Source: Candidatus Latescibacterota bacterium (GTDB lineage Bacteria; Latescibacterota; UBA2968). From it: a stretch of DNA of 64,000 bases. The notes beneath the pieces are model-generated. The model was not told the origin of the DNA, ran no database searches, and was given only the letters and a program-made list of their open reading frames with translations. This document shows, in pieces, positions 54,690-62,404 of this stretch (its first letter is position 1; each line of letters opens with the position of its first letter). Where the stretch lies: NCBI GenBank assembly GCA_021295695.1, contig JAGWBW010000001.1, positions 32,093 through 96,092 of the forward strand, read 5' to 3'. The translations under genes were made by a program, and so were the position numbers.

Positions 54690-54729
54690 CAAAAAAAGCG
54701 CTGGCTTCTCAAGGGTATCGCCAGACGCT
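54690..54729 (-). terminator. Riboswitch-controlled terminator before dapA
   Basis: On the minus strand AGCGTCTGGC (54729-54720) pairs with GCCAGCGCT (54705-54697) with one bulged T, followed by a run of seven T. It lies between the lysine aptamer and the dapA start and fits a transcription-attenuation platform. Confidence 0.85.
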
Positions 54730-54753
54730 AAGCACAGCAGAAAATCTCGCGAA

Positions 54754-54941
54754 CAAGAGAGCTCTCCACGGAAACTTTTCCCGTGACAGTTCAGCAGATA
54801 TTATCCACTGAACCAGCCCTGCCCTGCGGCGAAACAGGTCAGGACTTCGGCGAACGATCCCTTTTTGTCGGCACAGTGGAACAGACTTCGTTTCGCCTCT
54901 TGCGCCGCATACTGATGATCGCTCGCGCCTCTACCCTTGCG
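54754..54941 (-). ncRNA. Lysine riboswitch (L box) upstream of dapA-dapB
   Basis: The minus strand shows the L-box consensus blocks in order. TAGAGGCGCGAGC (54933-54921) starts the core, followed by ATCATCAGTA. GGGATCGTTCGCCGAAG (54861-54845) matches the conserved GCCGAAG stretch, and TGTCACGG (54788-54781) with CCGTGGAGAGC (54771-54761) form the last stem and 3' core. P1 can close by CAAGGG (54939-54934) with CTCTTG (54759-54754), including a G-U. Length of about 188 bases is typical. A terminator follows, so lysine should switch off dapA-dapB. Confidence 0.92.
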
Positions 54942-54948
54942 GAACGGA

Positions 54949-54977
54949 AAGGTAGCCAACCCCATTCGGGCTGTCAA
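54949..54977 (-). promoter_or_regulatory. Promoter of the lysine-riboswitch operon
   Basis: The minus strand has a perfect TTGACA (54977-54972), 17-base spacer and TACCTT (54954-54949). Transcription would begin a few bases before the riboswitch P1 stem. The -35 starts 18 bases past the stop of the upstream dehydrogenase gene, so the operon has its own promoter. Confidence 0.65.
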
Positions 54978-54994
54978 GGGTAAAGAGGTGATCT

Positions 54995-55969
54995 CTACGC
55001 TAATTGCTGGAGTTCTTCCATTAATTCATCGTCGATATCCACACCCGACTGTATCCGCATCGCGCGTTCTCTAAAGGCGCGCTCGCCCGGGATCAAAATT
55101 TCGGTTACGCCTTTTGCGGGTATTGAATTTTTAATGGTGTGGATGACTTCCCTAACGCCCGATTGAAAGGTGTCCATTCCCAAGAAAATTGCAGGATCGA
55201 TAGCCAGCATAAAAATCCCGTAATTTTTTCCCATTTCAGGCACGGGTGCAGCATTGAGCAATACGCCTGAAAAAAGTTGAATCATTACACTTAAAGCATA
55301 TCCTTTGTGTTCGCCAAAGGGCAATGCTCCGCCTATGCGCGCTTGCTCGGGGTCGGTCGTCGGTTTGCCATCTGGCCCCAGTGCGCGACCTGCGGGAATC
55401 TCTTTGCCGTCTTTGAGCGCCATCAATATTTCGCCATTGGTAATCGCCGCACACGAAAAATCGACCAGTACCTGGCCTTCTGCTGTGGGAAATCCCGCCG
55501 CGATGGGATTTGTTCCAAGCACGGGCTGCTGCCCGCCCCAGGGGACAATGCGCGGGCCTGTGTTGCACATAACCAGTCCGATCAGTCCCGCATCGGCAAT
55601 CATTGAGGCGTAATATCCCAGCATCCCACTGTGGCTCGTGTCGCGCGCGCCCACAATGCCCACCGCGCTCTGTTTGGCTTTATCAATCGCGGCGCACGCA
55701 CACCGATGTGCTACCAGATAGCCCAGATTATCCCGTCCATTGATGAGGGCATAAGCCAGCGCATCTTTTTCTACGACCATGGGTGATTGGGTCCCTTGAG
55801 ATACGCGCTCGGCAATGCCGGACAAGCGGATCATCCCGTGTGTTGGACGCCCGCGCAATTCGGCTTCGATCAAAATATCTGTCACAATATGCGCGTCAGC
55901 CGCGTCGAGTCCGCGATCGGTCAGGATAGACTGGCATAACGCACGCAAATTTTCGACTTTGATGTTCAT
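54995..55969 (-). CDS. Ldh-family malate/L-lactate/ureidoglycolate-type dehydrogenase
   Basis: NAD(P)-dependent oxidoreductase of the LDH2/MDH2 family (not the classical Rossmann LDH). Signatures are ELRGRPTHGMIRL with the conserved His, GARDTSHSGMLGYYA, VPWGGQQPVLGTNPIA and GGALPFGEHKGYALSVMIQL. Substrates in this family include malate, ureidoglycolate, 2,3-diketogulonate and sulfolactate; the choice is open. ATG 55969 follows AGGAGG by 11 bases; the longer frame has no support. Divergent from the M16 gene. Confidence 0.85.
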   Translation of the reverse strand: MNIKVENLRALCQSILTDRGLDAADAHIVTDILIEAELRGRPTHGMIRLSGIAERVSQGTQSPMVVEKDALAYALINGRDNLGYLVAHRCACAAIDKAKQSAVGIVGARDTSHSGMLGYYASMIADAGLIGLVMCNTGPRIVPWGGQQPVLGTNPIAAGFPTAEGQVLVDFSCAAITNGEILMALKDGKEIPAGRALGPDGKPTTDPEQARIGGALPFGEHKGYALSVMIQLFSGVLLNAAPVPEMGKNYGIFMLAIDPAIFLGMDTFQSGVREVIHTIKNSIPAKGVTEILIPGERAFRERAMRIQSGVDIDDELMEELQQLA

Positions 55970-56013
55970 GAAAATAATGACCTCCTGAAAGGGGATAAGT
56001 GTCACAATATCTA

Positions 56014-56042
56014 TTGACAATATATATTCTTGTTATTACATG
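56014..56042 (+). promoter_or_regulatory. Candidate promoter of the M16-PhyH-M16 gene group
   Basis: TTGACA (56014-56019), 17-base AT-rich spacer, TACATG (56037-56042), 84 bases before the ATG at 56126. The -10 box is weak. Confidence 0.4.
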
Positions 56043-56125
56043 AAAACCAATTAGGCGAGTGATGAAGTATCGCTCCTGCATTTGTCACAGAGATACTGTC
56101 CCTACAATTTTATTTGAGGACCACA

Positions 56126-57370
56126 ATGTCCGAGCCACAAATTTATACTCTCGACAACGGGATTCGCGTGGTGGCCGAACCCATGCCCGGCGCGCAATCG
56201 CTTGTTGTTTCATTTCGTTTTATTTTTGGTGCGAAAGACGACCCCAACGACAGATTGGGCATTACGCGCATTTCAGAAGATGTTCTTTTTAAGGGTACGC
56301 CCAGGCATGACGCACGCGCTATATTTGATGCTTTTGACGGTCTTGGGATAAGGCGCAGTTCTTCGACCTCTGTCGAACATACCTCTTTTCTCGCGCAAGT
56401 CCTGCCTGACAAATTCAAACCCGCACTTGAACTTTATGCCGAACTTTTTCGCAGTGCGTCTTTTCCCAGTGACCAGGTCGAGATCGCCAAGACCATCACC
56501 CTTGAGGAACTCAAACGCATGGAGGACAACCCCATACAACAGGCCATGTATATGACCTATAAGGCGGGGCTTGGCTCACCGATGGGCAGAATCCCCCTCG
56601 GCGAACCCGATACGGTATCGGCTATCACACCCGCGGGCGTTCGCCGCCATTGGGATGCACATTGCAGGCCAGCCCATTTGCTCATTGGGGTTGCAGGCGG
56701 TCTGGATGCGAAAACTGTGATCGAGACTGTTGGCGATGTTTTTGGCGGGTGGATAGGCGAATCACCGGACAGCGAGGGAGTCCATCCCATTTCCGTTGCC
56801 GACCGCAGTGTACATCACGAAAAGCCATCGGAACAAGCCCATATTTGTTTGCTTTCTTGTGGTGTTCCAAGAGGTCACGACCTCTATTACGCGGGTCAAC
56901 TCGCCATTGCCATTCTTTCCGGCGGCGGATCGAGCCGATTATTTACAGAGGTCCGCGAGAAACGCGGCCTGGCCTATAGTGTGTCGGCTTTTTATCAGGC
57001 ATACCGCGGCGGCGGTCTGATGGCTGTTTATGCAGGTACCACTGCTGATCGTGCTCAAGAGACCCTGGATGTCTGCCAGTCGGAACTCGCGCGATTGCGC
57101 CGCGATGTCACCACTGAAGAACTCATTCGCGCCAAAACAGTGGTCAAGGGGCGCCTTTTTACCATTGGCGATTTGCCCGAGGGTCGCGCTGGCGGTATTA
57201 TTGAAGATTTATTTATTGAGGGCCGCGTGCGGACGATTGACGAAATTGCCGCTGGCATTGATGCCGTAACCCTCGATCAGATTCCGCAATATATTGAAAC
57301 TTTTCCCCCAACACCTAGGACATTACTGGTTTTGGGGCCTCGACCGCTGGAGAATAAAGAGATAATGTAG
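56126..57370 (+). CDS. M16-family peptidase-like subunit, zinc site lost
   Basis: Two M16 half-domains. At the position of the zinc motif HxxEH the sequence reads RISED (residues 48-52, ITRISEDVLFKGT), so both His ligands are missing and catalysis is not expected. The C-terminal half keeps the R/Y substrate-binding block SRLFTEVREKRGLAYSVSAFY. This is the pattern of the non-catalytic partner in M16B heterodimers, and the active partner lies at 58374. TGAGGA precedes ATG 56126. It is likely cytosolic or periplasmic without a visible signal peptide. Confidence 0.85.
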   Translation: MSEPQIYTLDNGIRVVAEPMPGAQSLVVSFRFIFGAKDDPNDRLGITRISEDVLFKGTPRHDARAIFDAFDGLGIRRSSSTSVEHTSFLAQVLPDKFKPALELYAELFRSASFPSDQVEIAKTITLEELKRMEDNPIQQAMYMTYKAGLGSPMGRIPLGEPDTVSAITPAGVRRHWDAHCRPAHLLIGVAGGLDAKTVIETVGDVFGGWIGESPDSEGVHPISVADRSVHHEKPSEQAHICLLSCGVPRGHDLYYAGQLAIAILSGGGSSRLFTEVREKRGLAYSVSAFYQAYRGGGLMAVYAGTTADRAQETLDVCQSELARLRRDVTTEELIRAKTVVKGRLFTIGDLPEGRAGGIIEDLFIEGRVRTIDEIAAGIDAVTLDQIPQYIETFPPTPRTLLVLGPRPLENKEIM

Positions 57371-57405
57371 TGCATAACGCCACCTATTTCTCACAGGAGC
57401 AATTT

Positions 57406-58269
57406 ATGGCAATGATCGATGCAATACAATATTCGACACCAACCGATGAGGAGCGCGCTTTTTACGATGAAAATGGATATGTTGTGATCAAAAACGCTAT
57501 AGAACCCATTGGTCTGGACCGGGTGCGACGGGCTTTTGAACGCCGCGAGTCGGAAATGCTCGCAGAGCGAAAAAAAGAACTCCGGCTCGGTAAGTTCCGT
57601 AATGGCTATGGTAATGGGCCGCACGCGCACACTATTCGCCCGGATTTTGACACAGATGAGACCATTCTCGATCTGGCCAATAATCCCAGTGTTATTCCCT
57701 ATGTCGAAAATATTGTTGGCCCGGATTATCAGGTGATGGAGATGCTCTATCACAATCATCATGCGGGCACCGCCGCCCATACGAACTGGCACCGGGACTG
57801 GCCGCCCTGGACGCATCCGCAATATACGCTCAAGATTAAGGTTTTTTATTTTATCGACGATCAGACCACAGACATGGGATGCTTTTCACTGGTACCTGGT
57901 ACACACACGAACCCGGATTATCCGCCCAAAGAAGACTATTCGGGAGATGCCCTGGAAACCATGCCCAATATGAAGAAGATGGCTCTCAATGCCGGCGATG
58001 CCGTGCTGTGGAATGTAGTCTGCTGGCATACGGGATGTGCCAATACCAGTGCGATGGATCGGCGCATAGTTATTTATGGCTATATGCCCTTTTTTGTGAA
58101 GAAATGGATCGCCAATTCGCCGCCGCCAAGCATTGTCGATTGGGCCGATACGCCCAAAAAACGGCAACTGATGGGTATTCACTGTGTCGCTGGCAGACGC
58201 AGTTGGGATCGCACGGATGTGCCCTATTTGCCCGAACACGAAGCGATTGCAATGGCGAAGAGTCTGTGA
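57406..58269 (+). CDS. Phytanoyl-CoA dioxygenase (PhyH) family oxygenase
   Basis: Fe(II)/2-oxoglutarate oxygenase. The HxD pair is in TNWHRDWPPW and the distal His in VVCWHTGCAN; Arg in MDRRIVIYGY probably binds 2-oxoglutarate. GCFSLVPGTHTNPDYP is the family loop. It differs clearly from the PhyH at 19069. It is placed between the two M16 genes with AGGAG before ATG 57406, so an association with peptide or natural-product processing is possible but not shown. Confidence 0.85.
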   Translation: MAMIDAIQYSTPTDEERAFYDENGYVVIKNAIEPIGLDRVRRAFERRESEMLAERKKELRLGKFRNGYGNGPHAHTIRPDFDTDETILDLANNPSVIPYVENIVGPDYQVMEMLYHNHHAGTAAHTNWHRDWPPWTHPQYTLKIKVFYFIDDQTTDMGCFSLVPGTHTNPDYPPKEDYSGDALETMPNMKKMALNAGDAVLWNVVCWHTGCANTSAMDRRIVIYGYMPFFVKKWIANSPPPSIVDWADTPKKRQLMGIHCVAGRRSWDRTDVPYLPEHEAIAMAKSL

Positions 58270-58272
58270 AAA

Positions 58273-58297
58273 AAGGGCTAAGGGCTGGGGGGCTGGG
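58273..58297. repeat. Heptanucleotide repeat after the PhyH gene
   Basis: AAGGGCT, AAGGGCT and then a G-rich degenerate unit GGGGGGCT, beginning four bases after the PhyH stop. AAGGGCT also stands at the start of the array near 5661. Confidence 0.6.
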
Positions 58298-58333
58298 ACT
58301 AACCGTTCCACGCTTCACCTGATTCTTACTCCC

Positions 58334-58360
58334 AATTCTTAATTCTTAATTTTTAATTCC
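58334..58360. repeat. Heptanucleotide tandem repeat before the second M16 gene
   Basis: AATTCTT, AATTCTT, AATTTTT and partial AATTCC, period seven, ending about a dozen bases before the M16 start and next to its ribosome site. Confidence 0.8.
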
Positions 58361-58373
58361 TATGGAGCAACTC

Positions 58374-59609
58374 ATGTCTTCACCCTTTTCCACGCATACC
58401 CTCGATAATGGTCTCACGCTTGTTTTTGAAACTATTCCGCGCATTCGTTCGGCTGCGCTGGGTTTTTTTGCCCAAACGGGATCGCGCGATGAAGTGCCAG
58501 ATCTTTTGGGGATTTCACATTTTCTCGAACACATGTGTTTCAAGGGGACACCCAGGCGCGACTGGCGGCAACTTTCGCTCGATGTCGATGATCTGGGCGC
58601 TATGTGGAATGCCTATACCTGGTGGGAGGGTACAGCCTATTTTCATTGGGTGCAAAGTGATCGGGCGACGGATTCTATCGAAATTCTCAGCGATATGATG
58701 CGCGCCAATTTGCCATCGGACGAGTTTGATATGGAAAAGAAGGTCATTCTCGAAGAGATTGCAATGTATCACGACCAGCCCGACGCGCTCATTATTGACG
58801 ATCTCATTCAAGAGGCTTTTGGGGATCATCCCTTAGGGCAAAGTGTGCTGGGTACAGAGGATACTGTGAAGTCTATTACCCGCGATCTGATGGCAGAATA
58901 TCACCAGCGGCGCTATGGTCCCAATAACCTCACTTTTGTCATTACAGGTGCGTTTGATCGCGACGAGATTATTCGCGCTGTTGAAGCACATTGTGGAGAC
59001 TGGCAGGTGTCTGATAATGGTCGGGAGCAATCTATCCCGACTTTTCACGCTGCAAATCGCGTTGTGCAACGCGATGGTGTGGCGCGCGAACACATTGCGT
59101 TGGCGCTGCCTGCGCCGCCGTCATCCGATGATCATGCTGCTACTGCGGATTTGCTCTCTGCTTATTTGGGCGCATCAACCAACAGCCGGCTCTACTGGTC
59201 TGTTATTCAAGAGGGTCTGGCAGATGAAGCGTCGGCAGACTATATTAATTTTAGCGATGCCGGGCTTTTTTACGTTTATCTGTCGGTGGATCCGCAAAAT
59301 GTGTCTCAGGTTCTCGATATTGTGCGGCGCGAAATGGCGGATTTAAAGAACGGTATTGATAGCGACGCGCTCCAACGCGCCAAGACCAAACAGGCTACGG
59401 GTATTATTTGTAGTGGAGAAAATGGTCTTTCTCGCTTCTCTCAAATTGTGGGTAGCCTGAGTACCGATACGCCGCTCAAGACGCTTGAGGAAGAACGCGC
59501 GGAGATCGATGCCGTCACGCCAGAACGCATTGCCGATTATCTCGAACAATATCCCCTCGATGCAGATCCCGCGCTTGTCGCACTCGGCCCGATGGAAAAA
59601 TTGAATTAA
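58374..59609 (+). CDS. M16-family zinc peptidase, catalytic subunit
   Basis: Zinc motif intact: His49-Phe-Leu-Glu52-His53 in GISHFLEHMCFKGT, with the downstream Glu ligand in VILEEIAMYHDQPD. The second half is a standard M16_C domain (STNSRLYWSVIQEGLADEASA). 411 residues from ATG 58374, chosen because GGAG lies upstream. It should pair with the inactive homologue at 56126 to form an M16B heterodimeric protease. It ends in a three-base overlap with the convergent ABC permease. Confidence 0.9.
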   Translation: MSSPFSTHTLDNGLTLVFETIPRIRSAALGFFAQTGSRDEVPDLLGISHFLEHMCFKGTPRRDWRQLSLDVDDLGAMWNAYTWWEGTAYFHWVQSDRATDSIEILSDMMRANLPSDEFDMEKKVILEEIAMYHDQPDALIIDDLIQEAFGDHPLGQSVLGTEDTVKSITRDLMAEYHQRRYGPNNLTFVITGAFDRDEIIRAVEAHCGDWQVSDNGREQSIPTFHAANRVVQRDGVAREHIALALPAPPSSDDHAATADLLSAYLGASTNSRLYWSVIQEGLADEASADYINFSDAGLFYVYLSVDPQNVSQVLDIVRREMADLKNGIDSDALQRAKTKQATGIICSGENGLSRFSQIVGSLSTDTPLKTLEEERAEIDAVTPERIADYLEQYPLDADPALVALGPMEKLN

Positions 59610-60475
59610 GCCTTTGGATCCAGCGCGTCTCGCAGACCATCGCCGACCAGATTGAATGCCAGTACTGTAAAAAAGATCGCCCCGCCGGGAAAGGTGAGTA
59701 CCCAGGGGGCACGCACAATCAGTTCGCGTCCCTGGCTCAACATCGCTCCCCATTCGGGAGTGGGGGGTTGCGCACCCAGGCCGAGAAAGCTCAGTCCAGC
59801 TGCGTCGAGGATTGCGGTTGCCAATCCCAATGTCGCCTGGACGATCAATGGGGCGAGACAATTGGGCAAGACAGCGACGCATAGTATGCGCCAATCGGAT
59901 GCTCCCAGGGCGCGTGCGGCCATGACATAATCGGTTTCTCTTACGGTTAAGACGGACGCGCGAATCAGGCGCGCATATTGCGGCATAGCCACGATGCCGA
60001 CGGCTAACATCGCATTTTCCAGGCCCGGACCCAAAATAGCCACGATGCCGATTGCGAGCAATATGCTCGGAAAGGCGAGTAGCAGGTCCATCATACGCAT
60101 CAATATTTGATCTATCCATCCCCCCCAATAGCCCGCGACGACTCCAATGCAGGTGCCCAGTACAAGGGCGATCAGTACGGCGAATACCCCGACGCGCAGA
60201 GATATTCGTGCGCCATAGATGACGCGGCTCAATATGTCTCGACCAAAGTCATCTGTGCCGAATGGATGTTCGAGGGTTGGGGGCGACAAGCGATTGTAGA
60301 GTGCCTGTGCCATGGGATCGGCGGGGGCGATTAGAGGTGCTGTGAGAGCCAGTAGCAGAAAGCCGCTGATCAATATACTTCCCACAATAGAGAGGCGGTT
60401 TTTTCGCAATCGCTGCCAGATCAATAGCGCAGTGGTTTGTGGTGGTGTTTGTAAGGTGTCTTGAATGTGTGCCAT
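59606..60475 (-). CDS. ABC transporter permease, DppC/OppC type
   Basis: Inner-membrane subunit of a peptide/nickel-type importer. An N-terminal helix with the OppC_N region is followed by HPFGTDDFGRDILSRVIYGARISL, a conserved block, and the EAA loop VMAARALGASDWRILCVAVLP that docks on the ATPase. It ends GDGLRDALDPKA as usual. The partner permease is upstream at 60557. No binding protein or ATPase is in the window, and no ribosome site is visible. Confidence 0.93.
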   Translation of the reverse strand: MAHIQDTLQTPPQTTALLIWQRLRKNRLSIVGSILISGFLLLALTAPLIAPADPMAQALYNRLSPPTLEHPFGTDDFGRDILSRVIYGARISLRVGVFAVLIALVLGTCIGVVAGYWGGWIDQILMRMMDLLLAFPSILLAIGIVAILGPGLENAMLAVGIVAMPQYARLIRASVLTVRETDYVMAARALGASDWRILCVAVLPNCLAPLIVQATLGLATAILDAAGLSFLGLGAQPPTPEWGAMLSQGRELIVRAPWVLTFPGGAIFFTVLAFNLVGDGLRDALDPKA

Positions 60476-60478
60476 TGT

Positions 60479-60506
60479 ACGAATCGACGAATCAACGAAT
60501 CAACGG
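60479..60506. repeat. Octanucleotide tandem repeat upstream of the dppC-like gene
   Basis: ACGAATCG, ACGAATCA, ACGAATCA and partial ACGG, period eight, starting four bases from the permease start codon. It lies where a Shine-Dalgarno would be expected. Confidence 0.75.
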
Positions 60507-60556
60507 AGCGATGTGCAATTAGCCGCATCTCAGCTCAGTTCATAGACGTCTATTCG

Positions 60557-61567
60557 TCATTCCTTGCCGTATTTGATCCGTGGGTCCAGATAGGCGTATA
60601 ATAGATCTGCGATTAAGTTGATGAGGACAAAGGTGGTGGCGACGATTAGCACGCCCCCTTGTATTGCCCGAAAGTCGCGCGCGTAAACCGAGAGGAGCAA
60701 CCAGCGCCCGACCCCGGGCCAGGCAAAGATACTTTCGGTCAAGACAGCGCCGCCCAATAGATAGCCGAATTGTAAGCTGATCACGGTTAATACGGGGATG
60801 AACGCATTTTTCAGTGCGTGGCGCAATATGACGACTCGTTCAGATAAGCCTTTTGCCCAGGCGGTGCGTACATAATCTTCGCGCAGGACTTCCAGCAAGC
60901 TCGACCGGGTCATGCGTGCAATTACAGCGGCAGGGACTGTGCCCAGCGTTATACTGGGCAGAATTAAATGCCAGAGTGCGTCGCCAAAACCCGGGAGGTC
61001 ACCCGCGATCAGGCTGTCTATGAGGTAAAATCCAGTCAGTGTGGGGATAAATACATGGGAGCTGAGTCGTCCAGAGACGGGGAATAACGGTAGGGAGACT
61101 GCAAGGGCGAGGATGAGTAATAATCCCAGCCAGAAGATTGGTACCGAGACTCCTGCCAGCGATGCTGTCATGCCGATATAATCCCACCAGGTGCCGCGTC
61201 GGACTGCGGACGCTATACCTGCACCAATGCCGAGTATGCAAGCAAATATCATGCTTGCAAAGGTGAGTTCCATGGTGGCGGGAAAACGCGCCATTAGTTC
61301 GACGGATACGCGTTCGTGCGATTTAATGGATCGACCCAGGTCGCCTTGTAGCAGGTCGGATAAATAGCGTCCAAATTGTATATGTAATGGCTGGTCCAGG
61401 CCCAGGTCGCGTCTCAAGGTAGCCAGACTTTCGGCACTTGCCCGTTCGCCCAGCATGATCTGTGCGGGGTCTCCAGGTACGAGATGTACCATAAAAAAAA
61501 CCAGCACTGTAATGCCCAATAGCGTGGGGATCAGTGCCAGTAATCTTTTGAGGATGTAGATGTGCAT
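60557..61567 (-). CDS. ABC transporter permease, DppB/OppB type
   Basis: Six-helix permease of peptide-type importers. MHIYILKRLLALIPTLLGIT starts the family, FMVHLVPGDPAQIMLG and LGLDQPLHIQFGRYL are N-terminal blocks, and YVRTAWAKGLSERVVILRHAL is the EAA loop. It ends LLYAYLDPRIKYGKE. ATG 61567 is used because family similarity starts there; 15 extra upstream residues lack support. It is first of the permease pair, with an 81-base spacer to the second. Confidence 0.93.
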   Translation of the reverse strand: MHIYILKRLLALIPTLLGITVLVFFMVHLVPGDPAQIMLGERASAESLATLRRDLGLDQPLHIQFGRYLSDLLQGDLGRSIKSHERVSVELMARFPATMELTFASMIFACILGIGAGIASAVRRGTWWDYIGMTASLAGVSVPIFWLGLLLILALAVSLPLFPVSGRLSSHVFIPTLTGFYLIDSLIAGDLPGFGDALWHLILPSITLGTVPAAVIARMTRSSLLEVLREDYVRTAWAKGLSERVVILRHALKNAFIPVLTVISLQFGYLLGGAVLTESIFAWPGVGRWLLLSVYARDFRAIQGGVLIVATTFVLINLIADLLYAYLDPRIKYGKE

Positions 61568-61659
61568 GGGTAGTTGTTCAAAAAAGAGTTGTCGTAATGA
61601 ATACCCAAGCAATATCCGACAAATTTAACCGAAGCGCAATATCCATTCTCAGAACACGC

Positions 61660-61687
61660 TTGACGCATAAGTGGATCCGCGTATCTT
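61660..61687 (+). promoter_or_regulatory. Candidate promoter of the toxin-antitoxin pair
   Basis: TTGACG (61660-61665), 16-base spacer, TATCTT (61682-61687), about 60 bases before the antitoxin ATG. The spacer holds GTGGATCCGC, a partial palindrome that could be an autoregulatory site. Confidence 0.45.
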
Positions 61688-61749
61688 GGTTGTTGATAGA
61701 TTTTGACCTTTGGTAGGCGGATCAACAAATTTTTGGCTGGAGGCAGAAC

Positions 61750-61941
61750 ATGAAATTTTCAGTGGATTTATCTGAATATGAGGTCAAACGCCTGCAAGCA
61801 ACCGCTAAGCGACTGAACATTCCTGTGGAGAAATTGGCTAAGGCGGCATTAACCGATCTTTTACATTCGGATGCGGACTTTGAACACGCTGCAGAACATG
61901 TTCTCAAGAAGAATCGGGAACTCTATCGAAGGTTGAGTTGA
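61750..61941 (+). CDS. Antitoxin-like small DNA-binding protein (63 aa)
   Basis: The N-terminal MKFSVDLSEYEVKRLQATAK then RLNIPVEKLAKAALTDLL looks like a ribbon-helix-helix DNA-binding fold. The C-terminus is a charged helix (EHVLKKNRELYRRLS) likely to cover the toxin. The stop TGA overlaps the doc ATG (TGATG), the usual antitoxin-toxin order. GGAGG lies eight bases before the ATG. Sequence is too short to assign a named family, so the call rests on the downstream Doc toxin. Confidence 0.75.
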   Translation: MKFSVDLSEYEVKRLQATAKRLNIPVEKLAKAALTDLLHSDADFEHAAEHVLKKNRELYRRLS

Positions 61942-62327
61942 TGCGCTATATCAGTCTGAGTGAAGTGTTAGAACTTCATCGGCGTATTATTGAAGAAAGT
62001 GGCGGGTTGATGGGGTTACGTGACCTCGGCGGATTGGAATCAGCCATCGCTCAGCCCCGCATGACGTTTGGAGGTCGTGATCTTTACCCGACTCTGGTTG
62101 AAAAAGCAGCCGCATTGTGTTTTTCTCTGGTTCAAAATCACCCGTTCATTGATGGGAACAAGCGAGTAGGGCATGCCGCTATGGAAGTCATGTTAATCCT
62201 GAATGGGTACGAAATTCATGCTTCCGTAGATGATCAAGAACAACTCATTTTAGAACTTGCTTCAGGGGATGTTTCTCGTGATGAACTGGTCGAATGGTTG
62301 ACGGCTCATATTGATGAAGTGAGATAA
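61941..62327 (+). CDS. doc: Doc-family (death on curing, Fic fold) toxin
   Basis: 128 residues. The Fic/Doc active-site loop reads HPFIDGNKRVGHAAM, matching HxFx(D/N)GNKR, with catalytic His and ATP-binding loop complete, so the protein looks functional. The N-terminus YISLSEVLELHRRIIEESGG and GLRDLGGLESAIAQP are typical of Doc. Doc phosphorylates EF-Tu and halts translation. The start is ATG 61941, overlapping the antitoxin stop. Confidence 0.9.
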   Translation: MRYISLSEVLELHRRIIEESGGLMGLRDLGGLESAIAQPRMTFGGRDLYPTLVEKAAALCFSLVQNHPFIDGNKRVGHAAMEVMLILNGYEIHASVDDQEQLILELASGDVSRDELVEWLTAHIDEVR

Positions 62328-62404
62328 AGGAACACTGCTGGTAGGAACGTCCAAAATATATTTTCAGGCGTGATAGGCAAGCATATTTGATAGCGTCCTT
62401 ATAT

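Noticed and set aside
5666..60506. Short tandem repeats as a possible CRISPR array
   Set aside because: Units are seven or eight bases, directly adjacent without spacers, and no cas gene is present.
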